From positions 3,030,596 through 3,094,595 of the forward strand of contig NZ_CH672427.1 in the NCBI RefSeq assembly GCF_000153205.1: a stretch of 64,000 bases of DNA. Direction: 5' to 3'. The position numbers and the translations under genes are program-made. The notes below the pieces were generated by a model. That model saw only the letters and a program-made list of their open reading frames with translations, did no database searches and was not told the origin of the DNA. Positions 1 to 8,220 of this stretch are shown one piece after another. The stretch comes from Nitrococcus mobilis Nb-231. GTDB taxonomy: Bacteria > Pseudomonadota > Gammaproteobacteria > Nitrococcales > Nitrococcaceae. Positions within the stretch are counted from its first letter, which is position 1; every line of letters begins with the position of its first letter.

Positions 1-1556
1 AGGGGGAGGCATTGCGGGCCCTGCACGAGCATGAATTGCTGATGGGCGCCATCAGGTGTTTCGTAGCCCTGGTGGATGAACCGGCTCATCATTGGCTCCG
101 CGCCGGCCTGCGGATCGAGCAGCTCGCGGCGGCCGGGGTAGATGGCTACCAACTCACCCACCTGCAGGCGGCCCTCGGCCTGAACCGCCTCGCCCAGCTC
201 GGCCACCAATCCCAGACCGCCCGAGCCGGTGACATGCTCATCCTCATCGTGCAGGTCGAAGACGCTGAAGGGCAGACCGGTGATGGCCGAGACGTCGGTG
301 CGGTCGAGCTCCGAGGCGAGGACATAGAGCAGCGCTTCGTTGGGCTTGGGTTGCGGGACCTCCAGCACGATCTCTGTTTCCTTCTCCTTGGGGGCGCCAT
401 GCTCGGGCTCCCCGGTGGCGGGATCCTTCACTACGGCCCAGGCGTATTGCATCTGCGGCAACGGCGTCACCCCCGGTACGAAGGGGCTGCCGATGGGTAA
501 GAGCCAGTATTCGTCCTCCAGGCGCTCGAGCTCTGCGGCGCTGAACTGCGGCCGGCGCCGCAGGGGCAGGGCCGGTGAGCACTTGTCCAGGAACAGCCGA
601 ATGCCTTTTTTGCCGCCATGCTCGGGGTCCAAGACGAACCGAGTGAAAGCATCCACCTCGGCGGCGAGTCCCACTTCGATTCCCTCTTCGAGCCCCGTTT
701 TGACCAGCTCGGCAATGGCCTCGGCCACCTGGCCGCGGCCCGCGTAACGGGCTTGCGCCAGGCACTGCTGCAGATATGGATCCTGTTCGATCTCCGGCCA
801 GTCCACGACTTCGGGAGCGTCCCACTGCGCCCGCTGTTGGCGGCGAAAGCCCATCGTCTCGGCGACCGGGTTTTGAGTGCCGCGAGCGCATTGGGCGGCG
901 AGCAACCGGGCACGGCTGAGCACATCGGTCGATCCGGTGACCACTTCGTCGAGCAGCCCTCCGTCCTTGGCAATGTCGGCTCGGATTGGGCGCCCGCAGA
1001 GCAGCCAGCCAAGCGCGATCGGCAGGCTGGTAAGGGGCTCTGCGAGCGCGGCCTCCACCAAGCGCGGTAGGCGTTGGGTGCCACCAAATGCGGGCGGTAG
1101 AAAGAGGTTGATCTCGGGTTGGCCCATGCGGGTGCGCGCATTGCCGATCCGGAAGTGGCAAGCCATGACCAGCTCGCAGCCCCCGCCCAGAGCGGGACCG
1201 TCGATGGCGGCGATCACGGGTTTATCCATGGCCTCGATACCGGCGAGCAGCGCATGGGCCTTGGCGGCCAGTGCCCGCGCCGCGGCCGGCTCATTGATCC
1301 CCCCCAGCAGCTCGCGGATATCGGCGCCGGCGCTGAAGGAACCGGCCGCGCGGGCGCTGAGTACCACGGCTCTGACCTCCTCGTGATGCTCGAGGTGCTC
1401 GAAGACCCTGGCAAGCGCCTCCAAGACCCGGCTCGAGAGAGCGTTGACCGGCGGGTGGTGCAGCAGCACGGTGGCGATCAAGGCGCCCTGACTCGCGGGC
1501 ACGCGATCGTAGCGCACGCGTAAATATTGCTCATCCTCGAAGACCGGCTGTGGCAT
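1..1556 (-). CDS. Crotonase (enoyl-CoA hydratase) fused to crotonyl/acrylyl-CoA reductase-like MDR domain, 3' end off the window
   Basis: One uninterrupted minus-strand frame of about 518 codons runs from the ATG at 1556 off the window edge. The start follows a good ribosome site (AGGAG) 7 bases upstream. Residues about 20-210 are a crotonase fold: the oxyanion-loop SAGADI segment lies near 75-80, and both glutamates expected of a true hydratase are present, E128 in GGGCEL and E148 in QPEI. From about residue 370 the protein resembles the N-terminal part of crotonyl-CoA carboxylase/reductase or acrylyl-CoA reductase, with the GYETPDG segment near 498-504. The nucleotide-binding half lies beyond the window. 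The arrangement matches the last two modules of propionyl-CoA synthase without its CoA-ligase module. A role in reducing 3-hydroxypropionyl-CoA to propionyl-CoA is inference. No neighbour in the window belongs to the pathway. Confidence 0.8.
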   Translation of the reverse strand, partial: MPQPVFEDEQYLRVRYDRVPASQGALIATVLLHHPPVNALSSRVLEALARVFEHLEHHEEVRAVVLSARAAGSFSAGADIRELLGGINEPAAARALAAKAHALLAGIEAMDKPVIAAIDGPALGGGCELVMACHFRIGNARTRMGQPEINLFLPPAFGGTQRLPRLVEAALAEPLTSLPIALGWLLCGRPIRADIAKDGGLLDEVVTGSTDVLSRARLLAAQCARGTQNPVAETMGFRRQQRAQWDAPEVVDWPEIEQDPYLQQCLAQARYAGRGQVAEAIAELVKTGLEEGIEVGLAAEVDAFTRFVLDPEHGGKKGIRLFLDKCSPALPLRRRPQFSAAELERLEDEYWLLPIGSPFVPGVTPLPQMQYAWAVVKDPATGEPEHGAPKEKETEIVLEVPQPKPNEALLYVLASELDRTDVSAITGLPFSVFDLHDEDEHVTGSGGLGLVAELGEAVQAEGRLQVGELVAIYPGRRELLDPQAGAEPMMSRFIHQGYETPDGAHQQFMLVQGPQCLP

Positions 1557-1788
1557 GGGGCGTCTCCTGTGTTCGGTTGCGTGCGGCGCGGGGCCGGTCT
1601 GTCCGGCGATTCGTTGCAAAGCCCAGAATGTGCGCCGCTCGGCGCCATGGTGCTGAATTGATCCTAACCCTTTAGCGACTGGCTCAGAAGAGCGGGGCGG
1701 CGAAGTCCGCTCTGCAGGTGGCGGCCGCTAGTAATACAATGCCCGGGCAGCCGCGTCACCGTGGCCACGATGCATGACGGATTCATCA

Positions 1789-1884
1789 ATGACCGTGCCC
1801 ATATGGATGCTGCTTGGTTTCGCAGTCTGGACGATCGTGCTGTTGGCGGCCACGGTGGGTGTGTATCGGGGCATGACATACTGA
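1789..1884 (+). pseudogene. MAPEG-family N-terminal remnant
   Basis: A 31-codon frame encodes one hydrophobic helix preceded by MTVPIWMLLGFAVWT, which looks like the first transmembrane helix of MAPEG-family (eicosanoid/glutathione metabolism-type) membrane proteins. It ends at a TGA just where the family normally continues into a basic loop and three more helices. No continuation was found in other frames before the glycosyltransferase at 1951. I read it as the stump of a deleted gene; a genuine single-helix miniprotein cannot be excluded. Confidence 0.35.
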
Positions 1885-1950
1885 AACGCACTTGAGCAGG
1901 TGGGCTCATAGCATATGAACGATTTCCTAACGACGAGGCGGTCCTGATCC

Positions 1951-3105
1951 GTGGGGGCGCTCGCCAGCGAAGCGCACGGCTCGAGCCGGTATCCGCCTCA
2001 GCTCGCCGTCCTGCTTACCGATTTCGGCGATGGCGGGGTCGAGCGCATGCTCGTCAACATCGCCCGTGGGCTGACCGAATGCAATATACGGGTAGATTTT
2101 CTGGTGAAACAGGCGAATCTGCCTTATTTGTCCACGTTGCCCAGCCGGGTACGCCTTATCGAGCTCCAGGCGGACCGGGAAGGGGGCTTGCTTGGGGCTC
2201 TCGTCGCCTATTTGCGCACCAACGCTCCGGAGATTTTGCTATCGGCCAAAAGTGCCGATGACCGATTGGCGGTCAAGGCGCGCTCAGCAGCGGGCGTTGC
2301 CACTCGCGTCGCGCTGCGCACCGGCACGAACCTATCCGCCCGGCTGGCGGTACGTGGAAAAAACCCGCTGCGCCGTTGGCTCGAGCGATACCGAGTGCGC
2401 CGGCTCTATACTCAGGCCGATTGCGTGATTTGTGTCTCGCACGGTGTGGCCGACGATTTGGCCCGGATCACCGGGCTCGCCCGGCAAGCCATCCATGTTC
2501 CCCATAACCCCGTGGTTACGCCCGAGCTGTTGGCGCTCGCACAGGCGAGCGCGCCTCACCCGTGGCTGGCGGAACAGCGGCAGTGGCCGGTAGTGCTCGG
2601 TGCCGGGGGGCTGCGCCGGCAGAAGAACTTCCCCCTTTTGCTGCGCGCCTTCGCAAGCCTGCGTCGGCAGCGGCCCTGCCGGCTGATCATTCTGGGGGAA
2701 GGGCGGCAACGCGCGCGGCTTGGTCGTCTCGCCGAGCGCTTGGGGATCACCGAGGATGTCAGCTTGCCGGGCTTCGTCGACAACCCATACGCTTACATGG
2801 CGCGAGCAGCGCTGTTCGTGCTCTCCTCTCATTGGGAAGGCTCGCCCAACGTGCTCACCGAAGCCATGGCGGTGGGTACGCCGGTGGTGGCCACGGATTG
2901 TCCGAGCGGCCCTCGCGAGATCCTGGACGGGGGGCGCTATGGCGAACTCGTCGATGTCGACGATCCGATCGCCTTGGCCCGGGCCATGGACCGAACCCTG
3001 ACTAGCCCACCGTCGGCCGAGCGGCTGCGTCAGGCTGTGCGCCGCTACACCTTGGCGCACAGCAGCCGGGAGTATTTGGATGCGCTCGGACTGCGCCACG
3101 CTTGA
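1951..3105 (+). CDS. GT4-family glycosyltransferase (first of three paralogues)
   Basis: This 384-residue GT-B fold glycosyltransferase would transfer a nucleotide-activated sugar to a lipid-linked or polymeric acceptor on the cytoplasmic face. The N-terminal half has the glycine-rich acceptor-side loop GDGGVERMLVNIARGL. The C-terminal half carries GGLRRQKNFPLLLRAF and the E-x7-E donor motif in WEGSPNVLTEAMAVGTPVVA, followed by DCPSGPREIL, typical of GT4. The start is a GTG; the first recognisable domain residues come about 20 codons later, so a later start is possible. It overlaps the next gene by 26 bases and is closely related to the products at 3080 and 6087, which suggests tandem duplication. 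The donor and acceptor sugars cannot be read from the sequence. Confidence 0.88.
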   Translation: MGALASEAHGSSRYPPQLAVLLTDFGDGGVERMLVNIARGLTECNIRVDFLVKQANLPYLSTLPSRVRLIELQADREGGLLGALVAYLRTNAPEILLSAKSADDRLAVKARSAAGVATRVALRTGTNLSARLAVRGKNPLRRWLERYRVRRLYTQADCVICVSHGVADDLARITGLARQAIHVPHNPVVTPELLALAQASAPHPWLAEQRQWPVVLGAGGLRRQKNFPLLLRAFASLRRQRPCRLIILGEGRQRARLGRLAERLGITEDVSLPGFVDNPYAYMARAALFVLSSHWEGSPNVLTEAMAVGTPVVATDCPSGPREILDGGRYGELVDVDDPIALARAMDRTLTSPPSAERLRQAVRRYTLAHSSREYLDALGLRHA

Positions 3106-4249
3106 CCGGGACGAACCAGGCGTTACGGATTTGGCCATCTTTGTGGCCACCTCCGGTCACAGTGGCATGGATCGCATTATCACCAACCTTCTGCCCGCGC
3201 TCGCAGAGCAGGGTTTGCGAATCGATCTGCTGCGTATCGATCGGCACGGCCCTTACCTGGCAACTCTGCCAGCAGGGGTCCGGGAAGTTCGGCTGGGAGC
3301 CGTACACGTCGATACCAGCTTGCTCGCCCTGGTTCGTTATTTGCGTCGGGTTCGCCCCCGGGCATTGCTGGCTGACAAGTACCGGGTCAATCGGGTGGCG
3401 CTGTGGGCACGCCGTCTGGCACGCAGCGAAACTCGGCTTGTGGTCCGCATTGGCACCACCGTGAGCCACGATCTGGCCCAGCGCGGGGGGCTGGATCCCT
3501 GGCTGGAGCGGGTTTGGATCCGCTGGCTCTACCCAAAGGCGGACGCGGTGATCGTCCCGTCGAGAGGCGCAGCGGACGATTTAGCGACGCTCGCCCGATT
3601 GTCGCCCCAGCGGATCACGGTGCTTCCCAATCCGGTGGTCAGGCCCGAGCTGGCGGCCCGGGCGGCGGAGGAGCTTCGCCATCCCTGGTTCCAAGACGCC
3701 CGTGCGCCGGTTATCCTCGCGGCGGGCGAGCTTGCGCCGAGGAAGGATTTCGCTACCCTGGTGCGCGCTTTTGCCCGCGTGCGCGGCCGTCGTGAGGCCC
3801 GGCTGGTCATTTTGGGCGAGGGCCGTAAGCGTGACAATCTGATGCAGTTGGCCGCTGAACTCGGCGTTGCCGAAAGCCTGGATCTGCCCGGTTTCATACC
3901 GAACCCGTATCCCTATATGGCCCGCGCCGCCGTGTTCGCCTTAACCTCCACCCTGGAGGGATTTGGCATCGTTTTGGCCGAAGCGCTCAGTTTGGGAACG
4001 CCGGTTGTCGCGACGGACTGTCCCAGCGGTCCGGCGGAGATTCTCCAGGGCGGCCGCTACGGCGCCCTGGTACCGGTCGGCGACGACGCCGCACTCGCTG
4101 CGGCGCTAGAGCGAGCGCTGGATGCGCCGGCGCCGCCCGCGCAGTTGCAACGGGCGGCGCAGCCGTACACGGTGGCGGCCAGCGCGACCGCCTATGCAAA
4201 AATCCTTGGCTTGGTTGGGCAGGGCACGACTAAGCGCTTCGACGGCTGA
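3080..4249 (+). CDS. GT4-family glycosyltransferase (second paralogue)
   Basis: This is a 389-residue GT-B glycosyltransferase of family 4. It has the N-terminal loop SGHSGMDRIITNLLPAL, where the usual GGVER motif is altered to SGMDR, and a C-terminal donor domain with GELAPRKDFATLVRAF and LEGFGIVLAEALSLGTPVVA (E-x7-E). The ATG at 3080 overlaps the upstream gene by 26 bases and has GGGAG seven bases before it. The altered acceptor-side loop and the FGIV rather than SPNV donor segment make it the most divergent of the three paralogues, so it probably forms a different linkage. It is co-directional with the amidotransferase that starts 15 bases after its stop, in what looks like one operon. Confidence 0.88.
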   Translation: MRSDCATLDRDEPGVTDLAIFVATSGHSGMDRIITNLLPALAEQGLRIDLLRIDRHGPYLATLPAGVREVRLGAVHVDTSLLALVRYLRRVRPRALLADKYRVNRVALWARRLARSETRLVVRIGTTVSHDLAQRGGLDPWLERVWIRWLYPKADAVIVPSRGAADDLATLARLSPQRITVLPNPVVRPELAARAAEELRHPWFQDARAPVILAAGELAPRKDFATLVRAFARVRGRREARLVILGEGRKRDNLMQLAAELGVAESLDLPGFIPNPYPYMARAAVFALTSTLEGFGIVLAEALSLGTPVVATDCPSGPAEILQGGRYGALVPVGDDAALAAALERALDAPAPPAQLQRAAQPYTVAASATAYAKILGLVGQGTTKRFDG

Positions 4250-4264
4250 ATAAGGGATGGGGTG

Positions 4265-6079
4265 ATGTGCGGCATCGCGGGGGTTTATCTACGCAGCGGC
4301 GAGCCGAATCCCGAAGCGCTCTCGCAAGCGGCCCGCCGGCTGGGCCATCGCGGCCCGGACGCCCAGGGTTTCTGGTGTGGCGCCCGAGTCGGTCTTGCCC
4401 ATCGCCGGCTCTCGGTCATCGATCTTGCCGGCGGCCAACAGCCTATGGCCAGCCAGGATGGGGCGCTGCAACTGGTCGCCAACGGCGAAATATACAACTT
4501 CGTCGAACTGCGCCAGCGGCTGCAGGCGGTCGGCCATCGGTTCACTACGCGCTCGGATGTCGAGACCATCCTGCATGCCTATGCGGAATATGGCCTGGAG
4601 TTCGTCCGGCATTTGCACGGAATGTTCGCCTTTGCCCTCTACGATCGAGTCCGCGATCGGCTGATATTGGCGCGCGATCGCCTCGGTCTCAAGCCGCTCT
4701 ATTTGGGCTGCGCCGCCGCTGGCGTCGCATTTGCCTCCGAGCTGAAAGGGTTGCTGCCCCTGCTTGGCAAGCGCCCGGAGGTGGATCCGGTCGCGCTGAT
4801 CCAGTACCTGCAAAACCAATTCAGCAGCGGCCCGCGCACCATCCTGGCGGGTGTGGAGCGGGTGTGTCCCGGCGAGCTGGTGGTGATCGAGGCGGGGCGA
4901 ATATCGCAACGTCGCCACTACTGGTCGGCCACCGAGGTAGCTACCAGCGAGACGAGTTTTGCCGAGGCAAGCCGCCGCTTCGATGAATTGTTCGTGCAGG
5001 TCATGACCGAGCACATGCGCTCGGATGTCCCGTTTGGGCTGTTTCTCTCCGGCGGTGTGGACTCTTCGGTACTGCTGGCGATGCTGAGTCGGTTGCAAGA
5101 TCGGCCGATTGCGACCTACTCGGTGGGTTTCGATGCGCCGGGGATGGTGAACGAATTGCCCGACGCGGCGTGCATCGCCCGGCGCTACGGCAGCCGTCAC
5201 CACGGTTATGCACCCTCCAAGGAAGTCTTACTCGGGCTGCTGCCGCGCGCCGTTTGGGCAAGCGACGATCTGATGCGCGATTACGCGAATCTGCCGGTGT
5301 TGTATCTGGCCAGGCGGGCCGCTCGGGAACTCAAGGTGGTGTTCTCGGGTGAGGGCGGCGACGAAGTGTTCGCCGGCTACGGACGCTATCGGGTCAACCG
5401 CCTGGAGCGCTGGCTCAAGGCCATGCGTTACCGCGGTACAGGGGGATTTCGAACCTCGGCCATGCTGCGCGGCCGCGCGGTCGGCGGACTGCTCGGCACG
5501 GCGCTGTGGGCGGTGCGCCAAGAGGCGCGCCGACCGTTCATGGAGGCCTGGCAGGCGGCGCCGAGCCACTGGTCCGATCTGCAGCGCATGCAGTACGTCG
5601 ACCTTACGACGGCCTTGCCCGACAATCTCTTGGTGAAAGCCGACCGCATGCTCATGGCCTGCGGGGTGGAAGGGCGTTTGCCGCTGGTCGATCATCGGAT
5701 CGTCGAGTTCGGTCTGGCGCTGCCCGACCGGCTCAAAGTGCAAGGCTCGCAAGGTAAGTATTTTCTCAAGCGCTGGGCCGAGCGGCTGGTTGATCGTACG
5801 GTTCTCCATGCGCCGAAGCGGGGCTTTCACGTGCCGGTGCGTCGTTGCTTTGATGGCCATCTCGATTGGCTCCAGCGCAGGCTGCCGGCGCACCCGGCCG
5901 TGCGCGGGTGGTTTCGGCCCCGGGGCGTGGCGGCGCTGCTGGCACGTGATGCCGCCCGGGGGCAGCTCGGGCGGCCCGGCTTCGCCTTGGTGCAATTCGC
6001 CTTGTGGCATCGGCTCCTGCTTGATGGAGAAGGGCACGATCCCGGGTTTCATGTCGATCCATTCGAGCTCTTGTCCTAA
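4265..6079 (+). CDS. Asparagine synthase-type glutamine amidotransferase of a glycan cluster
   Basis: This 604-residue class II amidotransferase has an N-terminal Ntn glutaminase domain (MCGIAG) and a C-terminal ATP pyrophosphatase domain with SGGVDS at residues 262-267 and GEGGDEVFAGY about 100 residues later. The start is placed at ATG 4265 rather than the in-frame GTG three bases earlier because Cys2 must become the N-terminal nucleophile. Family members make asparagine. Many encoded inside exopolysaccharide loci instead amidate uronic acids or another acid group; the position between GT4 genes favours that role here (inference). Its stop lies 7 bases before the third glycosyltransferase, so the genes are probably co-transcribed. 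Confidence 0.9.
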   Translation: MCGIAGVYLRSGEPNPEALSQAARRLGHRGPDAQGFWCGARVGLAHRRLSVIDLAGGQQPMASQDGALQLVANGEIYNFVELRQRLQAVGHRFTTRSDVETILHAYAEYGLEFVRHLHGMFAFALYDRVRDRLILARDRLGLKPLYLGCAAAGVAFASELKGLLPLLGKRPEVDPVALIQYLQNQFSSGPRTILAGVERVCPGELVVIEAGRISQRRHYWSATEVATSETSFAEASRRFDELFVQVMTEHMRSDVPFGLFLSGGVDSSVLLAMLSRLQDRPIATYSVGFDAPGMVNELPDAACIARRYGSRHHGYAPSKEVLLGLLPRAVWASDDLMRDYANLPVLYLARRAARELKVVFSGEGGDEVFAGYGRYRVNRLERWLKAMRYRGTGGFRTSAMLRGRAVGGLLGTALWAVRQEARRPFMEAWQAAPSHWSDLQRMQYVDLTTALPDNLLVKADRMLMACGVEGRLPLVDHRIVEFGLALPDRLKVQGSQGKYFLKRWAERLVDRTVLHAPKRGFHVPVRRCFDGHLDWLQRRLPAHPAVRGWFRPRGVAALLARDAARGQLGRPGFALVQFALWHRLLLDGEGHDPGFHVDPFELLS

Positions 6080-6086
6080 GGTGCCT

Positions 6087-7199
6087 ATGGAATCCCAAGG
6101 CCGGCGGCTGGCTGTCATGTGCTCCTTCTCCGGTCAGGGGGGCGTGGAGCGCATGATGATGAATTTACTCGAAGGCTTCGCTGCCCGCGGCTGCCGGGTG
6201 GATCTGCTGGCGCTGGGTGAGCCCAGGGCCGCATTGAACCACTTGCCGGCCGGCGTGACACACGTGGATCTGGGCGTACGCCATAGCACGCTTGCGGTGC
6301 CGGCGTTGGCGCGCTACCTGCGCCGGCACCGCCCCGCGGCAATGCTGGTCGCCAAGGACCGTGCTATTCGCAGCGCCGCCTTGGCACGCCGCCTGGCAGG
6401 GGTATCCACACGCCTGATCGGACGCCTGGGCACGAACCTCTCGGCTTCACTGGAGGGGCAAAGTCGGCTCAAGCGTCAGGGCCGCTATCTGCCCATGCGC
6501 TGGTGCTACCCTATGGTGGATGCCGTGGTGGCGGTCTCCGAGGGGGTGGCGCAGGATATCCGGCGAATTACCGGATTGTCTGTCGAGCGGACACCGGTCA
6601 TCCACAACCCGGTGGTAACGGCCGGATTGCGGGCGAGCGCGCGGCAGCCGCTCGATCACCCGTGGTTTCGCCACGGTGAGCCCCCGGTGGTTCTCGGGGT
6701 TGGCCGGCTGACCCGGCAGAAAGATTTCCCGACCCTGATGCGGGCGTTCGCGCGCTTGCGCCGCGTGCGCCCGTGTCGTTTGTTCATCTTGGGGGAGGGG
6801 CGGCAGCGCGCGCAGCTGCAGGCTTTGACCGAAGCGCTTGGAGTGGCCGCGGATGTGCAGATGCCCGGCGCCGTAGCCAACCCCTATGCTTATTTGCAGC
6901 GGGCGGCTTTGTTCGTGCTCGCTTCAATTTGGGAGGGCTCGCCCAATGCGCTGACCGAGGCGCTGGCGTTGGGTACGCCGGTCGTGGCGACCGATTGCCC
7001 CAGCGGGCCGCGGGAGATCCTCGCCGATGGACGCTATGGGCCATTGGTGCCGGTCGGCGCTAGCGAGGCCCTGGCCCGCGCCATGGCGGCGGTGCTGGAG
7101 CGCCCACTCGCGCCGCAACGCCTGCAAGAGGCGGCGAGCGATTATACGGTCGAGGCGAGCGCGGCGGCGTACCTGCGAGTTTTGGGTATCGATCTCTGA
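6087..7199 (+). CDS. GT4-family glycosyltransferase (third paralogue)
   Basis: This 370-residue GT4 enzyme is close to the product at 1951. It has SGQGGVERMMMNLLEGF at the N-terminus, GVGRLTRQKDFPTLMRAF at the start of the donor domain and IWEGSPNALTEALALGTPVVA with the E-x7-E pair. The frame is open about 300 bases further upstream, but that part only shadows the amidotransferase gene; the ATG at 6087, 7 bases after its stop, fits the paralogues. Together with the amidotransferase and the sulfotransferase downstream it points to assembly of a decorated surface glycan. Confidence 0.9.
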   Translation: MESQGRRLAVMCSFSGQGGVERMMMNLLEGFAARGCRVDLLALGEPRAALNHLPAGVTHVDLGVRHSTLAVPALARYLRRHRPAAMLVAKDRAIRSAALARRLAGVSTRLIGRLGTNLSASLEGQSRLKRQGRYLPMRWCYPMVDAVVAVSEGVAQDIRRITGLSVERTPVIHNPVVTAGLRASARQPLDHPWFRHGEPPVVLGVGRLTRQKDFPTLMRAFARLRRVRPCRLFILGEGRQRAQLQALTEALGVAADVQMPGAVANPYAYLQRAALFVLASIWEGSPNALTEALALGTPVVATDCPSGPREILADGRYGPLVPVGASEALARAMAAVLERPLAPQRLQEAASDYTVEASAAAYLRVLGIDL

Positions 7200-7355
7200 T
7201 CGTAAGATTGCGCGATTGATCGGAGCGGGAACGGGAGCGGGGCGGCTTGTCGGGACATGCCGTGGATACACCCTTGTAGGCTCGTGGGCCGCCATCCAGG
7301 CGGTCTGCGTTTTCGGCCAGCCAACCCACTTCCGCATGGCAACGTTGTGGTTGAT

Positions 7356-8012
7356 ATGCTGATCTCCTACACGCATCGATTTCTATTCGTCCACATCGCC
7401 AAGACCGGCGGGACCAGCATCCGTGCCGCATTGCGGCGCTATCGCTGGGGCTGGCCCTACAGCGGTCCGCTGCTGCTGTGTGACCTGCTGAGCCAGATGA
7501 CCCGTCCGCGGCATATCCTCGGGATCAAATTTCCCCGCCACGCCAAAGCCATCGCTGCGCAAGAGATGCTGCCCAGGGCGTTCTACGAGTCGCTGTTCAA
7601 GTTCACCGTGGTGCGCAATCCATGGGATCTGCAAGTGAGTTCCTACCACCATCTGCGCCACGAGCACCCACGGTTGCTGGACGGCGTGCCGAGCTTCGAG
7701 GCCTTCCTCGAGCGCAAGCTCGATCCGGCTCGCGGGCGCGAGGATCTGCTCGATGTTTCACAGGAGCTGCAGTCGGATTACGTGGTCGATTTAAGAGGCA
7801 ATCTCATTGTCGACTACATCGCCCACTACGAGCGCCTAGAAGATGATTTCACCGAGATTTGCCGCCGCATCGGGCTCAGCCACCCGCCCTTGCCGCGCCT
7901 GCGTCAAGCCGAGGGGCGCACAGACTATCGGGATTATTACAGCGCCAAGGCCCGGGCGCTGGTGACCAGACACTATGCCGCCGACCTCGAGCGCTTCGGC
8001 TATTCGTTCTGA
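7356..8012 (+). CDS. Sulfotransferase-family protein
   Basis: This 218-residue protein has the PAPS-binding signatures of the sulfotransferase family: FVHIAKTGGTSIRAAL with the 5'-phosphosulfate loop (K16, T17, G18, G19, T20, S21) and VVRNPWDLQVSSY with R87 for 3'-phosphate binding. Its size and motifs resemble the Sulfotransfer_2 group of carbohydrate sulfotransferases. The frame is open upstream, but the ATG at 7356 begins immediately before the conserved core. It ends the glycan cluster and may sulfate the polymer made by the upstream enzymes (inference). A 29-codon copy of its C-terminus reappears at 13239-13325. Confidence 0.85.
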   Translation: MLISYTHRFLFVHIAKTGGTSIRAALRRYRWGWPYSGPLLLCDLLSQMTRPRHILGIKFPRHAKAIAAQEMLPRAFYESLFKFTVVRNPWDLQVSSYHHLRHEHPRLLDGVPSFEAFLERKLDPARGREDLLDVSQELQSDYVVDLRGNLIVDYIAHYERLEDDFTEICRRIGLSHPPLPRLRQAEGRTDYRDYYSAKARALVTRHYAADLERFGYSF

Positions 8013-8220
8013 GGTTCAGGTTGCGTGATGGAATAGAACTGAAGTTCTTTCGGTGGCTGAGCGAATTTCTTCTTCTAATCTATCTCCAGTCTATCTCCAG
8101 TATTCGGGGCCAGCTTTTGTGATCACATACAATCAAGTACTTCCGCCCAGCGTTGTCTCAGCCTGGTGCCGTCACCGGCCTTGAGCTTCTCCGTATACCG
8201 CTTGCGGCTCATGCATCCTG

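Noticed and set aside
244-1161. Long minus-strand open frames (305 and 224 codons) within the first 1.2 kb
   Set aside because: They are out of frame with the crotonase-reductase reading, are Arg/Pro/Gly-rich and show no domain. The true frame is open across 3-1556 without a stop.
8080-8101. 11-base tandem duplication (CTATCTCCAGT twice) after the sulfotransferase
   Set aside because: Only two copies and no context. Not enough for a functional repeat or CRISPR call.
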